A stretch of 64,000 nt of DNA from Rhododendron vialii (lineage: Eukaryota; Streptophyta; Magnoliopsida; Ericales; Ericaceae), in the NCBI RefSeq assembly GCF_030253575.1, contig NC_080566.1, positions 31,345,001-31,409,000 of the forward strand, written 5' to 3'. Below are positions 24,609 through 36,384 of the stretch, one piece after another; within the stretch, counting starts at the first letter, position 1; every line of letters starts with the position of its first letter. Under the pieces are notes generated by a model, which did no database searches, was not told the origin of the DNA, and saw only the letters and a list, made by a program, of their open reading frames with translations. A program made the position numbers and the translations under genes.

Positions 24609-25459
24609 ATTTAATTTTACTTGGAATAAAAAAACATTTGCAGTTGACTCCAAGTCTTAGTTTCAAGGATAGCCTAAACAAGGATCTTTTGTGATTGGTA
24701 GTTCGTTAATTGGGTAGGCTTTGCTGAGCTTGGGCTCTATGTTAGATTAGATTTGTTGGTTTAATTTTTTTATAAATTATTTCCAAACGCTCCAAAGGCA
24801 TGCATGAGCAAAGGAAATGAAATTTTTTTTGAAGTAATAATTCTATTAGCACTCCATCTTTATCCTCTATGAAAGTGGATTAAAAGTACTAAAGTTTGGA
24901 GAAAAAAGAAAAGCATATGGAGAAATCGATAAAATAGTAAGTAGCGTCTTTTTTTTTTCTGGGGAAAAAAGTGCTTAGGAAGAAAAATATTGGCTTTACA
25001 AATCCTTCAGAACTTTTCTTCCCTTTACTTACATCTAAGATCTAAAGGCAACATAGAAGTGTAGAACTCTGATTTGCTAACAGCCAATGCCTTCCAACAA
25101 GGACAAAGATATCCAATTTTTGTTTTCTTAATACAGATTTGAAATTTAATGCATCTTCCTATGGATGGAGAATCCAATATCTCACCACCCTGTAAGCCAC
25201 CTACAATTCCCAAGCATGTACTTAAATGCTTGATGTCCAGTCCATTTCTACAAAGTACTTGAAATTCTCAAATTCCTCTTTTCTTTTCTTTTCTTTTCTT
25301 TTTTTTATAGAATTATAACAACAACCAGTAATATCATTTAAGGTAGCTGAATTTGCTTGACTCCAAATCTTTTATTTAGTACTTTAAACTTCCACCCTTT
25401 TTGTAAAACATCATACATATCAGCTAGGTCCATACAGTCTCTACATGTTTACTCAACCC

Positions 25460-27763
25460 CTAGTTTTTCTGCCACATTACTGCAAATGGGCTCCTAACAT
25501 TATGCCTGTCACTCTCCCACAAAATGGACCCAAATACCATTTGTTTCAAACCACCAACACTCTTATCAACCGAATAGTTGCTCTTAAACTCGACGATGTA
25601 ACTATGCTTCTCATCAAGCTTTTTGAAGATCAAGCTCTGCGGTTCAACGCTCACAGTAAGCTTTTCCGCTTCAAAATTGACAACTCTAGCCTTGTAATTC
25701 TCTGGTAGGAGCTCTCCAACATTAGTCACTGTTCTCTTCAGCTCTTGATTGGTACTATTACCTTTGAACACCACGGAAACTGATGGGTAGTTGAGGTCTC
25801 CAAGAGCACCGGCATGGCCTGCGCAAGCGTTTGGTGCATCTACAAAAGCTTTCATTTGTTTTTCTGTGTAATTTAGATAGCACAAAAACTTGGTATAATC
25901 AGATATATCTGCATCATAAACTAACCTGGGATCAGAAGCCATTTGCGGATTAATATGGCCTGCACCAATGCTAAGTGGAGTTGCTTGTCCCATATCCACA
26001 TATGTAGCTATTGGGGCATCTTGATTCTCGATTGTCGTAGCAGTAGTCATGAGTGCTGATTTGATTGCTGAAGGGGACCAATCAGGGTGAGCAGCACGAA
26101 GCAGTGCAGCAACACCGACAACATGGGGACACGCCATTGATGTACCCGAAATTATGTTGAATTTGACACTCCTTCTGTCATGTGGAGATTCAGTGGGAGC
26201 CACGTTACGAGGCCAAACAGCAAGAATGTTCGAACCGGGGGCAATGATATCAGGTTTGAGGATCTCTGGAGCATTTGGTTGGGCCCCCTTGAAGAAGAGG
26301 TTGCTACAATTGGAGCTCTATCTTTCCCCACTACAGTCATGTTATGAATTCTGAAGCTTACTGTAGGATTTCTTTGAGTTAATATAAGAGAGAATTTCCT
26401 GTCCTTCTCTGTAACGCACTGTGAGTGAGGGCAGTGTGTAAGCAATTGCTTTCACCTCTTCTCCATCAAATATAGAGTTCAATGCAATCAAGCCCACACC
26501 ACCTGCTTCATGAATCAGTTTTCCATCCTCAAAGGACTGAGTTACGCCGCCACTGCTGCAAACTGCAATCTTTCCTGCAACATCATTGGGAACTGTTTTT
26601 TCAAATCCACAGTATCCAAGATTAACAACTGGGAAGCTTCCGTTGATGATCTTTCCCGGGTAAAGAGAAGACCGGACAAAAGATTTGTCTGCAATTTGGA
26701 TTTCAACCGGGAAACTGCGATCCATTGATCCAGATCCAACTGTGGTTATCCATGGTGCTGTGTTATGAACTGAACTCATACCTGGCCAATCGTTTCCTGC
26801 CGAGCAGCAAACGAAAATGTTATTCTTCACAGCAGCAAATGCGGCTCTTGCTATCAGATTTTCGAAGTAAGGTTGCTCTGGGTATCCTATTGATATTGAC
26901 AATATATCTACTCTGTCTTTTATGGCACCCTCCATGGCAGCAAACATGTCCGACGGAGAGCAATCTTGCCAACAAGCTTTGTAAATGGCAATCCTTGCCT
27001 TGGAAGCAATGCCTCGAGCAGTTCCGCTGGCAAATCCAAATGTATTTGCATTTGCGACCTCGGTTCCTGCGGCAGTTGAGGCAACATGTGTTCCATGTCC
27101 ATCATCGTCTCTTGGAGACATATGATAGACAATTTCATTTGACGAGGAGTGCTTAAACCCCTCAAGAAAGAATCTTGCACCAATGAGTTTTTTGTTGCAA
27201 TTGCTGGAATTAAATCCATCTCCCTCTTCACACACTCCTTTCCACCTTGAGGGGACTGGTCCAAGCCCGCTATTATCGAAGCTACCACTCTCTGGCCAAA
27301 TTCCAGTATCCACCACCCCAATTACAATGTCCTCACCATAGTTGGTTTCTGGCCACAGGCCATAGTTATGATTCAGACCAAGAAGATCTGGTGATCTAGT
27401 AGTGTCAAGCTTTAGTGTAGCCTTGTCATGAAAAAGACTAATAACTTCTGGCATGTTTACAAAATTTTCAGCTTCTTGATCAGTCAGCCTCGCTGCAAAG
27501 CCCTTGAACACTACATCATATGTGTAGAATATACGTGATCCGGAGAGCGATTGTACTTTCTGATCAATGACCGAATCAATCATGGAAGCATACCAATCAT
27601 CTTGGGTTGGGAACTGAGATGGCCTTGCTGGTTCATCTGTTTGGACTATGTAACATGACACCCCAGGCTCGGAGGTGACCATGGGTCTCAAAGAAGAGAT
27701 GGTTACGAAGACGAAGAATATAGAAGACGTGAGGGAGAGATTGCAGAGGTATGTGAAAGCCAT
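25460..27763 (-). pseudogene. Subtilisin-like serine protease gene with two frameshifts
   Basis: The gene reads from ATG 27763 as one long intron-free frame: signal peptide, I9 propeptide (YIVQTDEPARP ... FKGFAARLTDQEA), then the S8 domain with catalytic Asp152 (VVDTGIWPES), His223 (DDDGHGTHVAS) and oxyanion Asn324 (SAGNDWPG). It then meets a stop at 26342-26344. An extra base in the T run at 26369-26371 shifts the frame, and a missing base near 26276-26283 shifts it back. Beyond that lie the catalytic Ser (GTSMACPH, near 26140) and the fibronectin-like C-terminus, ending at 25460. The total length of about 750 codons is normal for plant SBT proteases of the apoplast. As written, the first frame yields 473 residues without the catalytic Ser. 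Both lesions sit in short homopolymers, so an assembly error is a real alternative. Confidence 0.85.
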
Positions 27764-27796
27764 TAGTTTACTCTAGCTACTATGTGGCTATCCCTT

Positions 27797-27808
27797 GTTT
27801 TTATAGCC
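27797..27808 (-). promoter_or_regulatory. TATA box of the subtilase gene
   Basis: On the minus strand the string GGCTATAAAAAC lies about 35-45 bases before the ATG at 27763. It is a good plant TATA match; the short distance implies a very short 5' leader. A preserved promoter is consistent with a gene that is functional or recently lost. Confidence 0.6.
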
Positions 27809-28689
27809 GGAAGGCTGTGCGATGTGTCTTGGTTCAAGTGTTATTGCTGTAAAATATGTAGGTCTCCCTTCCATAAGAAAGTAACAAGATATCATTCACT
27901 GGATGTAGGCCCCTATAGATAGTGTAATGACGCATGATTATCGTATGAGATCCCTTCGATATTTATGACTTCTGATGGAAGGTGAGCCAAAATTATTGAA
28001 GTGTTCCATGTGAACATATCTTTACTATGTGTGTCTAGTGACCCTGATTTTCAGTTACATTGTTGTTTGACCACTTTTCTTTTGCATTCTTGGCTGATAT
28101 GAACCCACCATCACACTCTATTGTCCTCTTTCATCTCTGCCTTTTGTTCCTTTCTAACCAGCCAAATGTAACAGGGAATCCATTCTCTGTCTTCTTCCTC
28201 ACTCCTTTAACTAGTTACTCTTCATCCCTTCCAAAAGCCAACACCAACTTTGTCTTTCGTGGCTAATAGCTGGAAACAGCTCTTACAACCACAAGGCCGG
28301 TAATGCTACTTTATGGCCATTAAAGAGATTTCTCTTAACAATGCTTGCCAGGTATGTGAATGGAATTGTGATTTCATTTCACCATTTCAGAATTGGTAAC
28401 ACAACATTATGGCCATTGAGTAGTTCGCTTAGACCACAAGGTGAATGTATCCTATATATGGTGTCACTGAGACTACTCACTCTTAGTATGAGTTTTGTCA
28501 GTATTTTGAAATCCTTGACTCTTGTTTTGATAATTTCCTCGATCATTGGTCATGATTACCCGTATGTCATAGGTAAAGATCTCCCACCTTTAGGATGATT
28601 TTATTTCAAATAAAGCTTCAGAATTTAGACCTTAGCTTCAAGTCACACATGCATATGAGCACATGGTGGAAATGAATGAAAGAAAAAAA
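27809..28689. other. Upstream flank of the subtilase, no gene seen
   Basis: I find no recognisable protein, repeat or RNA gene. Short open frames (for example near 28060-28266 and 28341-28598) have no motif I know and no counterpart in the other blocks. Confidence 0.4.
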
Positions 28690-29940
28690 TGCAAAAGAAA
28701 GAAAATTTTCTTGTAGAAGATCCTTATATCTGCTGACCTATCGTAAGCATAATGCTACCTATCATAGATGATGTGGTTAGATTGAAAAAGCACAAACACA
28801 CACACACTACCGGCCTTTTGTATCCATCCCTGATGCATGTCAGACAGGTTAGGACACAACATGCTCACGCATGTCAGGCACATAAGTACGTATCCAACTC
28901 TACTGATATTATGTCATTTGTGTATGTGTATGTGTGAGAGAGAGAGAGTTGGACATGCTTGGACACTCGGGGAGAGTTACACATACATTATGAGGTAAGA
29001 ATACAGATTTGTAAAAACATTGGGCTAGGGTGAATAATATCATGGCTAGTTGGTTCATTTTTTGTAGTATTATCACACAATGTTAAACTGATTTTTTTAA
29101 TCCTAATTTGACAGAAATTACATTTTGTATCTGATATGAATTTTTGTAATACTCCTACTTATGTTAGTTATATTTAGCATGACCTCAACATATCAGTATC
29201 CTAGTTTTTAGAAAAACAGCATTTCCATGTCGTATTCTTTTCGTGTCCTGGCTCCTTATTCGTGCCATTTGGATTGAGATTATGTGGGTTCTGCATAGGG
29301 TTTCATTCTTATCATTTGCGTGAATCTAGTGCAATGGTACGAGACTCTGGCTTTTCTAAGAGTGCATAGAGTTGTATTTTTTCGTTGACATTTTCTTTTT
29401 ATTACAGGAAAAAAGTTCTTCTGCTACATGCGGGGTTTGACGACACGGTATTGCTAGATCATGCCATCATTTGAACGAGGAATGGACTTTTGCATCGACA
29501 GAAATACTACTCGTGGGGAGGAGCGAGATGGGCGGTTGCTGGCAACATCTCCAAGGTGTACTACAGGCTTTGCCTGGCTTTAATTAGGCATCTGCTAGTG
29601 GGCGGAATTATTGTTCCACAGATTAGTCGGTTCATGGGCCTGGTACCAAGTTATCAAAAACATAAAGTGTGTTCTCCATGCAAATGAAAGGCATCTGCAT
29701 TTTTCTCTGTTCCCTTGGATGAATTCATTTTTATTAGTCGTTCTTTCTTTCCAATTGGCTACCGGTTTCTTTTCAATGTTTTGGTACTTTTCAGATTCTT
29801 TTTTCTTGAACTTGTGTGCAAAGAGGGAAATGATCCGTTGATGTTTGACCGTTTCAGTTTGATCTTTGGGGGTGTAAACATTGGAATCCATTTTCCTCAT
29901 TGTTTCTGCAATTTAAATTTTTTGCATTAGTTTTCAAACC
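28690..29940 (+). pseudogene. Decayed 3' end of a second receptor pseudokinase gene
   Basis: Short segments match the intact receptor locus in order. 28709-28744 matches intron 3 near 11010-11042 (TGTAGAAGATCCTTA, GCTGACCTATC). 29283-29395 matches 11085-11355 (ATCTAGTGCAAT, TTTCGTTGAC). 29664-29700 matches the end of exon 4 near 12530 (GCAAATGAAAGGC). 29820-29935 matches the 3' flank near 12760-12840. Exons 1-3 are absent and the exon 4 trace is not translatable. A CA/GAGA microsatellite lies at about 28796-28948. The collinear order makes chance unlikely, but identity is low and an alignment is needed to set limits. Confidence 0.6.
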
Positions 29941-29976
29941 TATCAAAAGTTAGTAGATTACTTATAGTAGAGAAAA

Positions 29977-30125
29977 TCGTGTTTACGGAGCTCAATCTTA
30001 GCCGTCCAAAAGTATTTTGGATGGTTCGGATTTTCTTAAAACTATTCACACAAATAGTTTTTTTAAAATCTAGACCATTGATTGTTGAAATGGACGGCTG
30101 ACATTGCATGGCTCCGTAAATAGGC
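29977..30125. mobile_element. Foldback MITE, copy 2 of the 19474 family
   Basis: The ends TTTACGGAGCTCAATCTTAG and CTGACATTGCATGGCTCCGTAAA are inverted. Next to the left end are GCCGTCCAAAAGTATTTTGGAT and, inverted, ATGGACGGC. The same terminal motif and the AAAGTATTTTGGAT core occur in the element at 19474-19646. Confidence 0.75.
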
Positions 30126-30302
30126 TGTTTGCAGCTATTCCGGAAATAAGTTTCTCTTATTATAGTATTGTATTGCTGTTTTTTTCGGTTTCAATACAAC
30201 AAAGAGAGAATAAACGGCGAAAGAATAAACGGGGAAAAATTCACTTTGATCCTTTGCCGTTTGGCCTATGTGCAGTTTCATCCCATATGATTGTTAGCAT
30301 TT

Positions 30303-30407
30303 AGGCTCCGTTTGTTTGGACAAAAAATATTTTTGGATAAAATGTTTTACCCATTATCTATTCCAAAATTGCGTATTCCATTTACTTCTTCTCCTAAATC
30401 ATACTAT

Positions 30408-30491
<84 letters not shown>

Positions 30492-30620
30492 CTTGATTAA
30501 AATACTTCAGAACCTAGCTTAGCAAAAAATACTTTTCATGTGCTAACCAAATACCGAAAAATAAAAATTTAAAATTTGTTTCGTAAAAAAATATTTTACA
30601 TCGAAACAAATGGAACCTAA
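30303..30620. mobile_element. MITE carrying an 80-bp AG microsatellite
   Basis: The left end TAGGCTCCGTTTGTTTGGACAAAAAATATTTT and the right end AAAATATTTTACATCGAAACAAATGGAACCTAAA are inverted imperfect copies of about 32 bp. The interior consists mostly of an uninterrupted (AG) run at about 30411-30489. A glutamate/arginine-repeat reading frame here is a repeat artefact. Confidence 0.7.
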
Positions 30621-30854
30621 AGAAAAACATTTGACAAAAAATACTAAGATGAAAAAATAATTACGGATCACGAAGCAAAATTTTTTTAGAAATAATATTT
30701 TTGACAAGGAACCAAAAAAGTGAAAAAACTTGATTAAAAAAGAAGAAAGAAAGTGAAAAAACTCAAACCCTAACGCAGATTACTAATCGGCCCCCCCGGC
30801 TTCTTCTCCCTCCCTCCCTCCCTCCCTCCCAGCAGTCTCTCTCTCTTTTGATTT

Positions 30855-31135
30855 TTTTTTATAAAATTTTAAATGTTAATAACTTTTTTTTCACGTATTT
30901 TTTAAAATAAATTATATATATTTGAAATCTACTCAACGAAACCTATAAAACGAGCATAATATTGATGGTAAAATAATGTAAAACAGAAAAATTATATTTT
31001 TTTGTAGTTTAAACTGTCTAACGAGGTTGAAAAATGTGTTCCAAATTTCAATCCGTTTGAACCGGTGGAAAGAGAAAAAGTTTCCTAATCATTTTAGTTA
31101 ATAAAATGATCAAAAAATTAAAAATTTTCACCGGT
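30855..31135. repeat. Left copy of a repeat flanking the MULE-like gene
   Basis: This segment contains AAATCTACTCAACGAAACC, CTGTCTAACGAGGTTGAAAAA and CAATCCGTTTGAACCGGTGG. An inverted counterpart lies at 35945-36175 on the far side of the transposase gene. Long inverted flanks fit Mutator-like elements, but I could not define exact termini or a 9-bp target duplication. Confidence 0.55.
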
Positions 31136-31509
31136 TGAAACGAAAAAAGAAAAAGAAAAAAGAGAGGCAATCGGTGCCTTGTAGTGCATGTGGTGATTTT
31201 GTGTGCATGTGAGCCTTGAAAAGTTTTGGACGTTCAACACATAGGTGAATTGGGGCTTGATGACTAAGCATCACTTGAATAGGAGTAACCAGTTATTCTG
31301 CAGAGGAAATTTTTTTAGAGATGAGCGCCTTATCATTTGCTTATGGTTGGACCTTATCAACTTGCGGAGTAGCTTCAAATTTAGAGATGCAGAAACTTGC
31401 AGAGCATTGAGTTGGCTATATAATCTGATGATTGAGAGCAATTTTTGAGTAATCACATCCTCACAATTTTCCTTAACTTTCATTTCATTTTCGTAATTCA
31501 TAAAAGAAT

Positions 31510-34500
31510 ATGATGGATCAGTACAATTTTTTATTTTCGGATAGTTGGTCAGTTGGGAACAATGTTGCGAATGATGTTCCTTGTGGGGAGAGCAGCTCCT
31601 ACGTTGGGCGTGATTACACAGCCGAATTTACGACTGACCAGGTTAATTATTACTGTTGTTATTATACATATTTGTTACTTATTTTTGTTAATGTAGTACT
31701 CTTTTTGTAGCACAACCAAAAACGTAGAAAATTTAATTCTTTCACTTCATTCTATCTTCCCTACATACCATGTGAAGTTCACAGAAATGGAAAAAGAAAA
31801 AAAAAATCCAAGGAATTTTTTTAATTGTTATTAAATGTTTTGTGGTGCATGTTGATTGAAAAATATTTACTTAAAACTATATAATAATTTTTAAATTTTT
31901 TTGCACCGTTTAAATATATCACTGTTATGACTTTTGTTAAAATACCAAAGTATAGTATTTTTTTTTGATGCATGTAAATCCCCTGGAACATAGAAGCATT
32001 ATTATTATTTATTTTTGAATCAAATGTCTTGTTTACTATCGTGATGTCATTGGAGGACATGCTTTAGGACCTAACTAGTTAATAATTCCGTAGTTGGAAC
32101 TCGAGATTATTTATGCCTTGATAAAAAAAAAAAGTATATTGACCAAAAAAAAAAAGAATAATGTAGAAGAGTTCTTTGCTAGCTAGACTTACTAGAGTAG
32201 GTAAATGTTAAAAGGGACATTTGACTGTAGTGTCAGTTGTATGATAATGAATATACACTATAATTGGGTTACCTAGGAAATCGAAATGGTTAACTCTACT
32301 GTAAAGAAGGATATTAAGTGGATATGCGTATTGTTGATCTTTTCCACTGTATGAAAGTATGAACTAAAAGATTTTAATATCACTTCTGTTGCTAAAACAA
32401 GACAGACTGAAAGTAGATTTATTTCAATAAAAATGAAAGTAATGTTGTTCTCATCTTATGTGCCGTATTGAACCTTGATTTAAAAGTCGAAAAGCATGAA
32501 TATATGATTTAATACCATCGCATGATTTTAGTAAGCTTTGAAAGAATAATGTGTTCGCGAGAAAATGAAGCATGTGTACGAGACACGAGACACGAGAAAC
32601 GAGAAAAAAGTAATTTAAGTAATTTAATTCCTCTAAGTAATAGAATGTATTTTATGGGTGTTACATTTGTTACTTATTTTGTCATGTTTCAAGCATACCA
32701 GCTTCTCACGTGCACACACCCTCACTTATATGCAAGAATCAATTTTTTTAATATACGGGATATTATATTATGCTTATACGTATTCATTTTTTTTTTGTTA
32801 TAGATATTTGAAACTAGAGCTGTCATAGTAGATTGGGCGCGGAGAGTTGGTAAGGAAAATGGTTTTGTGATTGTCATAAGAAAATCTGCTAGTATAAAGG
32901 GCAACAAGATGCTGAAGTGCATTCTTATTTGTAAAAAGGGAGGATTGTACAAATCGCCGCAGGAAGGACATTCAATGCAAAGGAATACTGGAACTAAAAA
33001 ATGTGATTGCCCGTTTAAGCTGCAAGGTGTACCACAATCTCCAGACGGTGTCATGTGGAGTTTGAAGGATATTAAAGGTTTTCATAACCATGAACCAGCT
33101 GAAAGTTTTGAGGGATATGAGTACCCGTCAAGGTTGACCCCAATCCAGCAACAATTAGTTCGTGATATGTCTAGCAACACCGTGCCTCGAGAAATTTCTA
33201 GTTTCATGAGACAACAAGACCTGTCAATTAGTACAGGAATCAGGAGGATTTATAATATGAAGGCACTGTATAAGAAAGAACAACTGCAGCTGGGGGGTCT
33301 ATCTCCTATTGGATACATCTTGAAAGAATTAAACGAAAAAAAAATACATTTATGACTATCTTAAAAATGAACACACCAACGAAACTACAGATATTCTTTG
33401 GGTTCATCCTAGAAGCCTAGGGCTATCTGTCAATTTTCTGTCCGTGTTGATTATTGATGCGACGTACAAGAGTAATGAGTATCGGATACCACTCTTGGAA
33501 GTTGTGGGTATCATATCCACAATGAAAACTTACTCTTTTATGTTTGCATATTTGAATAATGAGACGAAAGAGCGACTGATATGGGTGTTGGATACCTTAA
33601 AGAGATGGCTGGTTGAAAAAGGGGCCGCATTGCCATTGGTGGTTGTTTCAGATAGGGATCTGACACTTCTTGGCGCCATTGTAATATGTTTCCCCTTCGC
33701 ACAGCATATCCTTTGTATTTGACACATAAACCAGTATGTAATGAAGAAGTGCAGCCCTATGCTTGGTATGAGGTGGGACGAGTTTTCTGATGTATGGTAG
33801 TCGCTTATTCATTCATCGACACCGATGTCTTTGCAAGAGAGGCGGAATGACATGTGCGGAGAGTTTGAGCATACTCCAATGCCATACAATACCTTTGGGA
33901 TACATGGTTAGGTTCTTATAAAAAGCGATTTGTTGCAGCATATATAAACCAGTTTATGCACCTCAGGAGCAATTGAAGCCAAAGGTAACTTTCCTATAGT
34001 TATTGTATATTTACTGTCCTGCACTAAAGAATACTTTATATAACTTTCCTATTTAACACAGTGTATTATTAAATTGCAAGGCAGAATCTGCTCATGCGAG
34101 GCTCAAAAAATATTTGGGAGATACCATGCCCTCGCTTCAAACATCTTTTCAGAAAATAGAAAAGATGTTGACCAGTCAGTTCGGGGATATTCAGGAGTCG
34201 TTCCAGAAATCTTTCAACATTCCACGACACATACATCTACATGAAGACATTTATAGTGAAATCAGAGGTCGCATTTCATTACAGGCAATGAACTTGATCC
34301 ATAAGCAAGCACAATGCACTGATAACAAAGCCGGTCTTTGCTTTTGTAAGATCAAAAGGACACACGGATTGCCATGCTTTCACGATATTGTACTTTATCG
34401 TTCAGTGGACAGACCAATTCCGCTAAGCGCTATCCACCCTCATTGGAGTATGTTGTCCATGCACGCCCAGAGGCATACTGACGAGGGAGCACAATCCGAC

Positions 34501-35275
34501 AGGACAGCTCAGCTTATTGAAATATTAAATGAAATGGATTCCGACAGTCGAGAGTCTCTGATGGACAGGTTTCTCGATATGGCGGATTCATCTCGTTGTA
34601 CAATTCGACCCCCAGCATACAACAAAGAACACAGGGGTCGACCTATAGGTAGAGATGAGCAGAATAGAGGTCGCATATCTTCATTTACAGTACCACTTCA
34701 GAATCTTGGCCCTCACTTATTCCAACATCACGAAGGAGCAATGAGAGGGATCACCTCGTTCAGAAATTTCTTCAGCAATATCAGCGTTATATTTCCCACT
34801 GTGTTGACGTTCGACCGGACGATCATTGTGGCTTCAGGGCGATAGTCGTGCAAGTCTATGGTTCTGAAGATGAATGGGCTCAAGTACGACAGGACCTTAT
34901 CCAAGAGATTGAACACAATTTAGGTCCTGTATGAACAGCTTTATCCAGAACGTAATTATATATCCCGCGTGCTACGAAGACTTCGTTTATTCCAGCCATC
35001 GGCACCAAAGGATCATTGGATGGATTCCATACCATTGAGACTTGTCATCGCATAAAAGACAACGTTGTACTGTATACATTCGATATGATTGCTTTGAGTT
35101 GTCTCACTCACTTGCCGTTGAGCTCCCATCCAGTTCCATTCGCAGCGCGCACACATATAGCTATTGGCCGTGTTAATGGCAATCACTTCTTGCAAGTTTT
35201 CCTATACCGCCATTACCCTATACCATCCATCATCATATGGTGGAGGCCAAATGCATTAGATGAAGCACAAGGATG
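31510..35275 (+). pseudogene. Mutator-like (FAR1-type) transposase fused to an OTU-like protease, degenerate
   Basis: Exon 1 (31510-31641) splices in frame to an exon from 32804, which encodes a FAR1/WRKY-GCM1 type DNA-binding region (KCDCPFKL, FHNHEP). The MULE catalytic part follows (LIIDATYKSNEYRIPLLEVVG, VVSDRDLTLLGAI). A later segment (about 34090-34850) has a SWIM-type zinc finger (LCFCKIKRTHGLPCFH). Beyond it, about 34815-35270 in shifted frames reads as an OTU cysteine protease: DVRPDDHCGFRAIVVQVYG with the Asp/Cys site, then a segment with HFLQV as the likely histidine. Lesions include a shift in the A run near 33338-33346, stops near 33721 and 33798, and shifts within the OTU part. 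The product would have bound and moved a transposon; the OTU part is a predicted deubiquitinase-like domain. It is not functional as written. Confidence 0.8.
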
Positions 35276-35609
35276 AGCTCATCCTTATGAAGCATGCCTC
35301 CAATTGTGGTATGAAGTAATGTAGATGGATCCGCCGGGACAACGACCACAATTTGGCGGAAATGTTGACTAAATTTGTGTATTTATTTATGTTCATGTAT
35401 TGGTTTTATATACTCAATTATAATTAAATGAAATTTGATTTCAGTTTGTATTATTGACTGTTCAGAGAAATATAAAAGTAAATTTAAGTGAATTCAACAT
35501 ACATAATTTGCTTGAAAAACTCAAATATAGAAGTTTAAAAAAAATGAAGGACAAAAAAATAAAAACAAAGAGATAATACATTGGGTTTAAAAAAAAATCA
35601 TTTAATTTA

Positions 35610-36175
35610 AACACATTATTTCATATTCAATATTAGACTTGTTTGATAGGTTTCATTGAGTAAATTTCAAATATATAAAATTTATTTAAACAAATACGTG
35701 ATTTCAAACTCTTTAGACAATTTATAGACTAAAAAATATGGTTAAAAAATTAAGTGTTCCAAATTTAAATCCGTTTGAACCGGTGGAAAGATTTTATTTT
35801 TCTGATCATTTTATTCTAAATTGTCATAATTAAATTTTGACTCTAGAGCTCTCGTTGATTAACCCTAAGAGATATTTGATTCTACGACTTTCTTAGGGTT
35901 AATCAACGAGAGCCATATAGTCAAAAGTTAATTATGACTATTTAGGATAAAATGATCAAAAAACTAAAATTTTTTCACCGGTTCAAACGGATTGAAATTT
36001 GGAACAATTAATTTTTCAACCTCTTTAGACAGTTCAAGCTACCACAAAAATATAATTTTTTTGTTTTACGTTATTTCACCATCAATATTAGGCTCGTTTG
36101 ATCGGTTTTGTTGAGTAGATTTTAAATATATAAAATTTATTAAAAAAATACATGAAAAAAAATGTTTTTAGCATT
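35610..36175. repeat. Large composite foldback at the right flank of the MULE-like gene
   Basis: A perfect inner stem, CTCTCGTTGATTAACCCTAAGA with its complement, is centred near 35885. Outward from it lie inverted copies of a CCGTTTGAACCGGTGGAAA segment. Further out, the segment CAATATTAG..TTGTTTGAT..AAATATATAAAATTTAT occurs twice in the same orientation (near 35630 and 36090). The unit thus mixes inverted and direct parts. The outer right portion mirrors 30855-31135. Confidence 0.65.
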
Positions 36176-36292
36176 TAAAATTTTATAAAACAAAAAAAAC
36201 GAAAGAGAAAGCGGTGTGACACGTGAGAGAGAGTGCGCGCATGATGGGTAAAATGGGAAAATGATAGGCCCGATGTCAGACCCCCCTGACGC

Positions 36293-36311
36293 GGGGGGGG
36301 GGGGGGGGGGG
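36293..36311 (+). repeat. Poly-G run of 19 bases
   Basis: Nineteen G follow CCCCCCTGACGC. This is unusual in this AT-rich setting and lies directly upstream of the copy B mTERF 5' end. It could fold as G-quadruplex DNA or mark a weak spot in the assembly. Confidence 0.9.
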
Positions 36312-36384
36312 TTGTGGCGGCATTAACAGCTCTCAACCCTAACCCCTAACCATTCTCTCTCCTCTCTGCTCTCTCTCTCTCCAA

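Larger units (their letters stand above)
22871..25459. other. mTERF-subtilase intergenic DNA of block A
   Basis: This stretch is collinear with 52410-54900 (block C) and in part with 46832-47760 (block B). It shares ACCTCCCTATGGGAG, TGATACCTGATTCTTT and GCCAATGCCTTCC. It contains two local tandem duplications (23548-23726 and 24328-24608). No protein is recognised; short open frames here are not conserved between the copies. Confidence 0.7.

Noticed and set aside
26342..26372. An intron joining the two subtilase frames
   Set aside because: The frame changes by one base with continuous homology on both sides and no GT-AG pair of intron size, so indels are the simpler reading.
28060..28598. 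Small secreted protein genes suggested by open frames with hydrophobic starts
   Set aside because: No known motif, no splice or promoter support, and no conservation in blocks B or C.
30316..30522. Open frame with a long Arg-Glu repeat
   Set aside because: It is the translation of a pure AG microsatellite inside a MITE; nothing else supports a gene. The same holds for the frames at 1822-2176.
31245..31448. Extra 5' exon of the MULE-like gene
   Set aside because: The frame is open but ends in a stop before 31510, and no donor site links it in frame to the exon at 31510-31641.
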